This document shows positions 49,223 to 60,100 of a DNA stretch of 64,000 bases, in pieces; position 1 is the first letter of the stretch, and each line of letters starts with the position of its first letter. The notes under the pieces were generated by a model. It was not told where the DNA came from, did no database searches, and saw nothing but the letters and a program-made list of their open reading frames with translations. Source of the DNA: Volutella citrinella (lineage: Eukaryota; Ascomycota; Sordariomycetes; Hypocreales; Nectriaceae); contig JAWZSP010000002.1 in assembly GCA_034401135.1 (NCBI GenBank), positions 3,410,001 to 3,474,000 of the forward strand. Direction: 5' to 3'. The position numbers and the translations under genes are program-made.

Positions 49223-49305
49223 CTAGATCGGGGTGATCTTAGCTTGCCCCAAGGCAAGGAGGGGGGCCCTTGGGGGCTAGAATCTTGAAGATCATACTGC
49301 CCATT

Positions 49306-49315
49306 GGGGGGGGGG
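49306..49315. repeat. Homopolymer G tract, 10 bases
   Basis: Ten G bases about 90 bases downstream of the SMP-30-like stop codon, probably within or near its 3' UTR. Confidence 0.75.
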
Positions 49316-49779
49316 TTGTAAGTTTCATGGCCAGGTGGCCGTGATGAGTCTTCGTCATGTCTCTCCCGCCTGGAAGGGGGACGAGTATCAGCGCTCTACA
49401 CAATGATGTGGGATGACGTGACGCAGGACCGCGGCTCTCTCGCTTTCGTCCCCCCACCGACTCTTCCAACCATGTCCAGAAGCCTCATCTGACCCGTGTT
49501 GTTATCCATGTGATAGTTTGCCTTTCATGAGTGGGTTTCTCGGCCTACACGCCATCCGTCGCCGCGCCTCCGTTAGTGGCCGGAACATCAACAGACAGAG
49601 CGTCCCTGGCAACCAGGGCGGCTCTCCCCTGAAAAGCAGTCGCTTCCGCCCGCCATTCACACGGAAGAGTCACCCAATCCCGGCCGAGAAGAGGTGGTTG
49701 GCTTGGTGTGCACAGATACCTCCAAGCGCACAAGGCGCGTCTCACTGGGGCTGACGAACAATGAATTGGTCCACCTTTG

Positions 49780-49795
49780 CCCCCCCCCCCCCCCC
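49780..49795. repeat. Homopolymer C tract, 16 bases
   Basis: A run of 16 C bases in non-coding sequence. Its length could be an assembly or sequencing uncertainty. Confidence 0.8.
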
Positions 49796-51020
49796 AGTCG
49801 AGGACGATAGGCTAAGTGGCGGCGCTGACTGGTGTACGTTCTTCCTACGCCGCGCCTTGGCTCTCAGACGCTACCTCACCCTTGGTCCGCGCTAGGTTAC
49901 TGGGCCGTGCCGACGTGACGGAACGTCGGAACTAGTCCAGGGCCGACCTTGTTGGGCTTTCTAGATGGCTGGAAGGTTGGATCGAGTCCTTGCGTCGTAC
50001 GTGGAGCCCAAGGTGACAGGCTGCTGCTAATAATCATCGCTTAGGCAGCTGGGAGCCCAGGGCTCGGGGGCTGGCCAGTAAGTAGCCAGCCCTTCAGCTC
50101 CAGTGTCAGCCTGTCAGGTGCTGTTGATGGCGGTAGCTGTCAAGGACTTCTGCTCGCTGCTCCCATGCCAGCTCGTCGACTAGGGTCCCCTGAGGAGCAG
50201 CACGCATCACCAACGACAAAAGTGTCTCTCCGGACCTGCCATATGCTGCCGGCAGTCGATCCATGCCTTGCCGTGGCTCCAGAGCTTGGGGCAGAATTCA
50301 GAATGATCAACTACCGAACTGCAAACTAAGCCGTGCGTACGTGCGTAACGTACATGCGCGCAGAGCAAGCAAAAGAAGCAATGATGGCGCGTGCAACGGT
50401 TCGTTCAGGCAACGGAGGCAGCGAGGAGCTCATCTGCTGTCGGCGGCGTGCGTCCATGCACGCTCTCTGGTCTCGTCACCCACACATGCTGCCCCATGGC
50501 GCAACGACCAACAACGCACCTCTCCTCGCTAGGGCTTGGCCTCAGGACATTTCCTTTTCCAATTCGCAGCCCTTGAGTAGCCCAAGACAGACCGTGCTTC
50601 TATCCGTGTATCTGAATGCGGTATGAGCGTCTGCTTGGTTGGCCGTAGCGTGGCTGGCTGCCGTCTCGCAGCTCAGCTTCCTGGCTCTGTTACCACCACC
50701 CGCCCCTAGCGAGTATCATCATTTTCAAAAAGTGCGCCCCCATATCCGAGCAAGCTAGTTAGGATATGGTTCGTTCGTGACTCGCGGGACGTTGCCGATT
50801 GCGTCTGATATTGCTTCACCGCTCGCTGACTTGGCATCTCGGGCCACCTTCTCATCTTCCTCTCGAATACCGGTACCATTGTTGTCGCGGTCAATCATCT
50901 AGGAATAACTGCAGGGGCCGTTTAGGTGGGGGAGGCCTTTGGCTCAGCAAGTAGGGCCCCCTAGCCTATCCGTGGCATACAGGCCCCTCCCTCTCCTCCT
51001 TGGGGCCGGGATCCGGGAGT

Positions 51021-51050
51021 GCAGGGCGATGCAGGGCGAGGCAGGGCGAG
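51021..51050. repeat. 10-mer tandem repeat GCAGGGCGAG, three copies
   Basis: Three adjacent copies, the first with T in place of the last G. An ATGCC pentamer repeat lies 300 bases downstream. Confidence 0.8.
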
Positions 51051-52234
51051 GCAAGCAACACCATGTATGTATGTGCTGTAGTGTCCGCAGTATGTATGTG
51101 ATCCAGTGGGGAGTGGAGCCGAGGCGGAGAGCAACAGTTGAGCAGATGCGCGGCGGCGTGTGATTGGGGATGCATCAAGGCGCTGCAAAGCCAAGTCGGT
51201 ACTAGCAGGCACAGTGCCGGCCTGCCTACCTTGCTTATTACCTCCCTACGCAAGGCACCAAACCTGTTTCCCCCATTCGGAGAGACCATTCAAGCTGACA
51301 GAGTTTGAAGCAACTTGCACCGGTCGGTTGCTAAAGCTCGGGCTGACGCCATGTCATGCCATGCCATGCCATGCAATCCGGGAGCATGATGGAAGGGGTG
51401 GCAGCCAGGGCAAGGCACGCAAGGGACGAGGCCCAGGGAGGGAGAAGCAAAGAATTGAAGAAAAAGAAGAGGTCCCAATGGGGAAAAGTAAATTCAAAAC
51501 AAAATAACCCCAGTTGGTTAAGGTAGGTGCTTCTCACCATGCTCGCTCCTGCCACAATTGTGGATGAAGTTTGTCAGTCACTCGCTTCACCGCCTCGGCA
51601 ATACTCGCCAGCTAACACCACCAGATTCTCCAGCACTGACATCATGTCCAGTATTATTCTACCTCATGAGCCAATCTTTAGCCCTCCTTATCGTTTGCTC
51701 CCCCTACTGCTGCAATTCAACTCTCATTCTCCAACTTGGCCAGAATTGTCTGCGCCCGCATTCCACCCCCATCCACCCCAGCCTCCTCCTTCTGACCGTC
51801 TGCTCCCATCCGCCGCTTCCTAGGCATGACGTCCGTGACACCGTTGGTGATGATGCTGCATCCGGCCCGCAGCGGTGACGGGGCCCAGATGCTGCCCCAA
51901 GCTCAAGGCCGGGCCTGGCCTTGTCATGTGCGTGTAATAGCCTCCCGTTCGCTGGTGTCGTCGTCCATTGGCACACCCCCCGTTGCATCGAGAATCGATC
52001 GATCCCCCTGTCCCCGTTTCGACGCAAGCCCGCCGACGCGCTTATGGACCAATGTCATCCCTGCCGTTGCAGCAGTCAGGACAAAACAGTGACAAGAGGC
52101 ACTGAGAGGGAAAAAATTTTCCTCTCGCATTGATGCAATGCACGATATCACAGTGGCACGACCCCAGGTTCATCATATGCACGAAGCAACGGGAAAGACG
52201 AAGCGCACCCCAGTATTCAGCTCCTTTCGACGCC

Positions 52235-52255
52235 AAAAAAAAAAAAAAAAAAAAA
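52235..52255. repeat. Homopolymer A tract, 21 bases
   Basis: A run of 21 A bases in the tail-to-tail gap, about 0.7 kb beyond the end of the CxxC protein gene. No retroelement sequence is seen before it, so it is reported only as a homopolymer. Confidence 0.8.
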
Positions 52256-52964
52256 CTTACTCAGAAGAAAGAATTGTTTTCTTCACCCTGCCTAGCAAGC
52301 CCCTCCAATTCCTTCACCTGGCGGATCTACCACGCCCCCTACCCCCGGTCCTCCCAGCGAGCTTCAGCCTAGCGGCGCATCAATGCCAGGGGAAGCATGG
52401 CTACGCACTCCGCCAGACCAGTCGGTTTCGCAGACCGCTCTTCCAAGACGGACCACGATGCTTCAGCCTCTCGACTTCGCTTCGGTGTTGACACAAGACC
52501 CAGGAAGCCAGGATCCTGCGCACCGCTACTTGGTCCCGCTGTGGCCAAGGAGTCAACTCCTTACGCTGTACTGATGACGATAGCTGCATGGCCGAGATAA
52601 ACTGTGTCCTCATTAGCCCTGTCCCAACATGTAAACCGGCATGGCACATCAAGGCAAGTAACTGGGGAACACGTAATGATAGATTGGGCGACGCTGGTGC
52701 AGGCTGCTCCTATCAAAGCAACCAAGCAAGCCGCAGGCAGGCCATTCCTGTCAAAAACAGCCCAGATGTGACGCGTAGTCAGTGCCAACCACCTGCCGAG
52801 GTTGCAACAGTCAATGGATTGGCATCACCCATTTCATAAAGTCAACATGGTCAACAGTCGAAACCCGAACAAATAATATCTCCCGTACAGCTGCCAACTA
52901 ACTATGCTGCCTAAAAGCGATAGTTGAGACTCTAGACCAGGGCCGTCTCTGAACCCCTTCGTTG

Positions 52965-55964
52965 TCAACTTAGACTCGAAACTCTTTGCTGCAATGGGCC
53001 CTTTTTCAAATCTGTGTTGATCACAAGATCGTCCTTGCCACGCATGTGCATCACAATAGTTAGCCCTTCGATGCTACCCTCGGGGCAATCGTGTGGCTCA
53101 AGTTCCGTGCCAACTCCAACATCAATCCGTGCGCCCTCGTCAGTTCTTGTGTCTTGGTCTTGTGACCGATTGCTTGCCTCTGATTTAAGTTGTTCAACTT
53201 CCGTACTCAAGTCCATGTAGCGGGTTCGCCAGGCGCAAACGTGGTTGGCTGGCAGCACCGGCCGTGGGTTGTGGATTTCAGTGATTGACTCAATCTCCTC
53301 GTATGACGACTGATTCCCAGCACGGAGGTGCTTGATCGACTTTACCTTGTGGGTCTGAAAATCCTCATACTCTGAAAGACTCGATGGTCTCATGACCAGC
53401 TCATCAGTGCTCTTGTGAGCCAAACACCGCTCGATCTGCTTCAGCCTCATCCCCGAATCTTGGACGGGACTCATTCCCTTGGTTACATGTTCATGCATGC
53501 CCAACTCACCAAACCCAGCAGGGTCGGCTGCTGAGTCTTGCGACGAAGATTCGCCTGGGTGGCAAAAAGCGCACGTATCTCCCCCATTAGCGCCTTGGTG
53601 CGGCGGTGTTCTTGGAGGCTTGCTGAGGCTGCGACGCCATCTGACAGCAGGGGGAGTTGGCTCCCTCTCTGGGGGTCGTTCCTCAGACTTGGCTACCTTC
53701 TTTAACCGTTGCCTCCACGATGCGATGTATGTTGACTCTACGCTTTGGGCTTCGGGTTTCTCAGTTCCATTCTTCGATAGCTCCGGTGACTTCGTCGGTG
53801 TCCTATCATCCTCTTCGCCTTGTACTCGTTCTTCAGCAGCCCATTTCCATCCTTTAGCGCCTAGGTAGGGTGTCTTCTCCTCTTTCAATGGAACCATATG
53901 GTCTTGGGGCTGATGCCGGGACACGTGGCTGGCATGAGATCCCCGCGAGTCGTTCACCCGCATTTGTTCGAGGCGCTCGGTGAAGGAAGGTAGTGCCTTG
54001 TCGGGCGTCTGTGCCAAGGGCATCGAGTAGTAAGGCAGCAATACAGTTGACGGCTGCCTTGGAGACTTGATGCATTCCCTGTGCACCTTGACCTCCGGGT
54101 CTTGGGCAATCGGGTGAGGCTTAGTCCACTCAGCGATTTTGGTGGACAAGTCCTCCGGCAACTCATGCTCGGTTGGACTCAGTTCTCGATAGACCCCGGC
54201 AGGGTCATTGCTGATCTCATGGAACTCTATCTGTTTGCTTTCGGGCGCGTTTGGGTCAAAGCTCAGCGAATGTTGTTTATCCCGTTGTTTCCCAGGCGCC
54301 ACCATGTCCCTTGAGAGAGGGTGGTCCCGATGAGCCTCCCCAGGCTTCTTCAACAAAGTCCGCAGTGTGCGGAAATCTATTTCTGGTGGTTGCGCCTTCG
54401 TAACAGTATTCAGGTTAGGGTTCTTTGAGCCCGCTGCAAGGTGCTCCATGATGTGTTGTGAGTGGTGTAGATCTGAGGCATGATGGTAGAGCTGGTCGAT
54501 TTTCCTCTCCAACGGGTCCTTCAACAACCGGTGGTTTCCATGTGCTTCCACTTCGCCCATTCTGTTACCCCCTTCACCTGAATGGTTCTCGGGAGCCAGC
54601 TGTGCTTGACGACGCGCGGGACACTCGTCTCGTTCGGTTTCATTGCCAAGGTGCAGACCTTCAACCTTCTCCGTTGAGCCAACTGTACGTCGAGGCATCG
54701 TCCGATGTGGAATGCAGTCAGATAACCTTGTTGGGCGCTTTGCTCGGGCTATACTCGATGTAGTCTTCGGTCCAGCTGCCTGGGCTTTTGCCTCTCTGTC
54801 GGCAAGAAAGAATGGGTTGTTCCTCACCATTGTTGACAATTTTAGTGGAGAGCCCAACGAACCGGCATTATTCGATACAGATTCCGGTTGTTGTTCCACT
54901 GGTTTTTTGGCTCTCGGATGAGCTGGGGACTTTGACCTGGATTCCAATTTTGGTGTCATTGTTCCCCTTTCAGGTTTGGATGTCGGCCTTCGTGGCACGT
55001 ATGTTATCTCCGTCGAATGGGAATGGCTCTTCTCCAAATGCTCGTAGTGTCGGGTAGATTGTTTGAGTGTCTGCTGGAAATAACTATGATGATGTTGCCT
55101 CTCTGGGCCTTGCAGTCTTTCAAACTCATCTTCAGTTACCACACTGGTGCACTTGACACAGGAATCATGCCCACAATGAGGGCAATACTTCCGTGAGGAT
55201 AGCGGCTCTCCACACGAGTGGCAAACACGGAGGGTTTTGGTGTGCTGTGCCGATGGTGGATCATTGGTATCCGGCCCTTCGTCATCAGAGAGCCAGCCTC
55301 CGGGCCTAGATATGCCATAGTGTTCGAACAGGTCCATGGCATCCTGGCGTCTTCCCATCGTGCTCACCGAAACCGAGTCAATATCAAAGGGCGAGGAGAG
55401 TGGGGCCTTTGAGGTGCTGGCTCTAGCTGGAAGCGCGCCGTGATATCGAGGTTCGTCATGATCGCCATGGTGTTCGGAGGAACCGTCTCGCTGGTGAGAA
55501 AGACTGTGAATGGGGCGCAAATGTCCATGAGAGAAACTACCTCTGAGCCCCGCCGTGCCTGCTAAAGCATCTAGCAGCCCACCCTTGGGACTTGTCCGGT
55601 GTGAGAGATGATTGCCTCGTTGTGAAGACCGATGCGAGGTCATGCCTGAATGGGTTTGTTCCAGGGGAAGGCTAGGTCGTTCTTCGACGAGTGTGTTCCG
55701 CGAAGCCGGTTTAGCAAAGCCGCTATCCACTCGGCGGCCCTATCCGAGGGTGGTGTTCTCGCGTTCTCGCCGAGCCATCTCCGATTCCTCTTCCTCTTCC
55801 TCCTCGTCGAAATCCCGCTGGTCTGCTCGATATGTGAGTTTTCGAATTCGATCACTAACAATGCCCACCGGTATTGCATTCTCGTTGGGTTCGTCGGTAG
55901 TCAACGTCAGTTGCGGTGTCGAGCTCATCGTACTGGAGAGGTGCTGGGTGGAGTTTCGCGCCAT
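52965..55964 (-). CDS. Uncharacterised fungal protein with paired CxxC motifs; in-frame TAG near the N-terminus
   Basis: The frame is open from the ATG at 55964 for 74 codons. It meets TAG at 55742-55740, then stays open in the same frame for 924 residues to 52965. The first part has an acidic run (DFDEEEEEEESE); the second contains GGLLDALAGTAGLRGSFSHG, a six-Cys cluster (CHSC, CPHC, CVKC; coded at 55149-55223) that could bind zinc, and a short helical segment before the C-terminus (CAWRTRYMDLSTEVEQLKSE). Most of the chain is Ser/Pro/His/Glu-rich and probably disordered. No function is recognised. The TAG may lie in an intron (for example GTTAGT at 55859 to the AG at 55741-55740, 120 nt, in frame), be a real nonsense change, or mean that translation starts at 55643 (892 residues). 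The gene lies just downstream of ATP synthase delta on the same strand. Confidence 0.7.
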
Positions 55965-56309
55965 GATGTGAATGAATGAAAGCCAGGCCTGGGCCTATAG
56001 TCGATACAATGATGGAATAACAGAAATCAACCGAATTTCTGGACATTGGTCGTATGCTTTATCACGATGTGCACGGTCACTGGGCGAGCAAACAAAACAA
56101 ATGGAAGGAGCTTCGGCTTGAGAGCGGCGCCTGCCCAACGACAGTTTCGCTGGCACACGGCAGGAATCACTAGCATAGAAACAGCTAAGCAGATACAAGC
56201 TGGTTGCACGACCATGACTGGTATAGATTGTCTCGTCTCGGCTCGGCGCTAGAATTTGGTAGGGAATTGATGTACAAGGACCTCCGTCACCTCCACACGG
56301 TGTACACGC
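55965..56309. other. Short gap: CxxC-protein leader and ATP synthase delta 3' UTR
   Basis: The 345-base gap between two same-strand genes should contain the delta subunit 3' UTR and the promoter of the CxxC protein. Nothing else is seen. Confidence 0.5.
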
Positions 56310-57113
56310 TTATTTCACATGGGCGGCCAGGGTCTCGAGGACCTATCGTCATGTTAGCAGGGGATGGGGGAATGGTCATTGTTGTGCAATTGACGCACCT
56401 CCAGCTCGATCTTGGCCTCAGCAATCTCCTGCTCGCTGCCACTGCCGTTGGCAACCTTTTGGGCCTCGGCAGTCTGGGCTCGGATGGCCTCGGCGCTGAA
56501 GTCCTCAATGGGGTAGCCCTCGACGGCGTTGATGCTCAGGACGGAGTTGGGCTGGACGGTAGCGAATCCACCGGAGACTGTAAAAACATCAGCTTTCTGT
56601 CCTTAAGACGTCAACAGCTTTCGCCGGCTCGGGTTCGATCGGAGGTCCGACGTACGGAAGAACTGCTTGCTGCCACCGCTCTCCTCAACAACCTCAACCA
56701 GACCGGGCTTCAGCTGCTCAATCGAGGGAACGTGGTTGGCGAGGACACCCATCTCGCCAGACTCAGCGGGGATGTTGACCTGGACAACATCCTGGGACTT
56801 GTAGAGGGACTGCGTGCGGTAATTAGCTCCCATCCGTCAATTGGCGACAACGCATCGCCGAGGGGACTCAATTCCATCGCATCGCATCAATTGTCGGTCG
56901 CAGGTTCGGGAAAAGGCATACTTGGTGAGGCAGAGCCAGGCTCAGCTTAATCTGTGGGCAAGGTTAGTCGGGTGTGCTCCGTGTCATAACATTTGCCGAA
57001 GGGTTGCTTGCCTTGTCGGGAACGGCCTCGGCGTAGGTTCGTCGCTGGAGGGGAACTCGAATGGCGGCGGGACGAGCTCGGAGAGCCGCACGGGCGATGC
57101 GGAGGGAGTTCAT
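56310..57113 (-). CDS. atp16: F1-ATP synthase delta subunit, mitochondrial
   Basis: Five exons on the minus strand: 57113-57012, 56951-56922, 56809-56656, 56577-56399 and 56342-56310. They total 165 residues, normal for the mitochondrial delta subunit (bacterial epsilon). Residues 1-26 form an Arg/Ala-rich presequence ending near QRRTYAEA. The N-terminal beta-barrel (IKLSLALPHQ, VNIPAESGEMGVLANHVPSIEQLKPG, FFLSGGFATVQPNSVLSINAVEGYP) and the C-terminal helical hairpin (AQTAEAQKVANGS...EIAEAKIELEVLETLAAHVK) are both present. The protein sits in the F1 central stalk and couples rotation to ATP synthesis. The first intron starts with GC (AAG then GCAAGC) and ends CCCACAG with a GACTAAC branch, a GC-AG intron; the others are GT-AG. 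The dense intron pattern is typical of conserved small mitochondrial genes. Confidence 0.95.
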
Positions 57114-60100
57114 GATGGCTGAGCTTTGGGGGTGAGGTGGTTGCTTGGGTGAGCTCAATTGAAGCCTTTGGCACGAATCTTTGCCGGAGCACCCATTTCG
57201 CGATTCGGCTAACGGGAAAATCCGATTGCCTGTGGTCACGTGTTTTGCCACGTGACTTTCATGGCCACTTTGCTTGCTGAAGCTGGCATGATACATACTG
57301 GTAAGGAGACTTGAACACAAAGAAGTTTTTATGTGGTGTCAATACTATTTTCTAGTACTACTACTTTCTCCAGAATAAATGGGTTGGGCGTCATATCCAT
57401 GGCACGTCGTGTGCCTCCGTCTTGAATCCACTCTTAGTCCTACATTCTCAACTCCATGAGAACAAGTTGATGGACTACAGAGTACGCAACCATCAAATTG
57501 AATTAAAATGACTTTGGGTGGTCAATAATTTCCGTACGCTAGCTGGGGTTTGATTAACTGACATTTTGTAAGATTTGTATCAAGTCTGTTGCCGCCATCC
57601 TCCTCACCCCTACACCACTCAACTACCAGCTGACTACATGTACGTGTAGCACAGTCGAACATCCACCGCGGCCTAGTCAAACAATAGATGGGGTAATGTT
57701 AATGAAATGCAATGCTCCTATTTTTATCAGAAATATATTGTGAGTCGGCTCTCGACTCTTGCTCTTGCGGCAGAACATATGATATTGACTGAGCCACGGG
57801 CCTACCCGGGCGCAAAGGAGCGCATTGCAGCTGCACCTGCTACCTTGGAAGAGAAATAGAATAAGACAGTTTGCACTTCGAAGGCTTTACATCTCTTTGT
57901 CTCGGTGTCCACTAGCCTTACTATCTCCTTAACCATTGCTTCACAATAAAAAATTGATCCGACACACGACTACAAGGCTCACTATGACATCAACCTCCTT
58001 CACTCATTTTCACTTGCTTTGCCCCTTGCACCAATGCGTTCCCGGTTGCACTAACATTCAATTTCATGTGTGTGAGACTCTTGCTTACACTTTTCTCGTT
58101 ACCAACTATGCCCTGGATCGTGGTCAATTATCTCCTAAAGGTCGTCCCCGAAACTGTACATGTCGAGGTGAAGAGGGTATCGATTAGCACCGATCTGGCC
58201 CTCAATTTAGTGCTTATGGTGCTTCATAATTAAATTAACTACCTAGTTACCAAGCATAATGAGAACCGGGGCCAATATTGTTTAATTTTGACAATGAGTA
58301 TTGAGAGTTGGGGGATATGTGTGTACGTATCACTACCCTAGATGATAGCTTCAGGGTCGTCAATATTTCCACCCAACACCTAACCACAGCCCGTTCGCCG
58401 GACCTGGCTGTCTTTCTTGCCTCCATGTTACTGGCGTCACGAGATCGACCTCATGCAATTGGCAAGGGTGCACCCGGAATCTCCTCCGGAAATGACATCG
58501 CGTGGCAAGACTGACGTCGACCGCGCAGGGACTCCGTGGCGAAGGCGTGATGTCAGATCAGCAGCTACAGGCACGGGCTGCAGGACTCTTAGATCGATGT
58601 GACGAATGTGCTCAGACATCCGCGCCAGAGAGCACCAGAGAAGTCACTTGGCCATGCGGGCTGTGTTCGTCACAATTGGGGTTTACCCTGCCCCTGCCAA
58701 GCCGCCCGCTCTCGTTGGGTTTCTTGTGACAGCGAAGGTTTACACGGCCCATTACGTCATGACGAACTCAAATACCTACCATCAGCAAGCATGTCACTTG
58801 TTCGTGCGAGAGCAGCACAGTATTACTAGTAGTGGCAGGAAATTGATAGCACACCTGTCCCCCCATACCTAGTCATGCAAATTTCGCAGGGGAGGAGCGC
58901 CACCAGTAAGTTCGGAGGCATCATCGAGACAGCAGTGAGGGATAATATTTGGTTAATGGAGCCACCAAAACCTGCTTGCTGGACAACAGTCGGCCAGAGT
59001 TTAAAATTTCGCAGAAGGCCGCTAGAAAAAACTACCGGCACCAGTAATTACCGGCTGTCGGAACAGAGCGGCAACGACAGAAGCGGAAAGGAAGCAGGGC
59101 GAGACGGTACGGATAGGTGCCACCCAAGTTCCAGACCTCTGACATGACGGGTAAGCGGAGCACAAGACTGCTCTCGGGTCTCGACGCTTTTGGTGGCTTG
59201 AAGCAACAGGGCTCAGCTGGTTTTCTCGTCGCGGATTTTGACGCAGAGGGCGGGAGCTTCCTTCAGTGTCGCTGAAATAGGCATGAGCAGACACCTTGGT
59301 TCAGAGGAATTGCTTTTGCGACGCTGGGATGACGCCTGACTGCCGGGCCACGTTGAGGTTGATCGCCCCGTGGCGGTAGGGAATGCTGCAGGGTGCCGAG
59401 CCTTGTTCCACAGGGCCGCGCCTGTTTGGCATGTCTTGATGTCCAACGTGGGTGCAACGCTCAAACCTACGACCCTTGAACTATTGAAGGCAAATCCATC
59501 TCATGTGCGCAGAGCGTCATGGAATGTACCGCCCGGGAGATGATGGGCTTGGTCGTCGCCAAAGCAAAACCTCTCACCGCCGATTGATTGAGGAGGGGTT
59601 GGCCGACCGGAGCCGGGACGGCGTCGCATTGCGACCCGCGAGGCGGGAGAAATGGATGGTGGTCGGTGATCTAGGGAACACCTTCTTTGGGTGGTGGATA
59701 CGCAGCGAAGTGCCTCTCCTCTCATAGACTGCGCAGCAGCCCAGGTCAGCGTCGGATGCGCGACCTGAATTTCTACCTACGCGCTCATGCCGCCTGGTGG
59801 TATTTCGGATGCGGGGTTGCCCTCATCAACGCGGGGGTTAGCGTCCAGAGGAGCCAACGTGACTATCACCACCCACCAAATGAGGCGTTTGCCCATGGCT
59901 TTCCCTTGGTCCTTGCTGCGATATTGTCTTGGGACTGGACCATTCCAAGCATATTTCCAGGCCCAATGCGAGTCGAACCCATGTCTCGTGGAGCTTTTGC
60001 TCGTGCCAGCTCTGCACATCATGATGATCAAGCTCGGCTTCCGTCCGATCCTGGGGCGCAATCCCGTCATTGAACCATGACAATGTGCCATGATTTATTT

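Larger units (their letters stand above)
49223..52964. other. Intergenic, tail-to-tail gap with simple repeats
   Basis: Both flanking genes end into this 3.7-kb gap. It holds a G run (49306-49315), a 16-base C run (49780-49795), a 10-mer tandem repeat (51021-51050), ATGCC units near 51355-51374 and a 21-base A run (52235-52255). No frame here looks coding. Confidence 0.5.
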
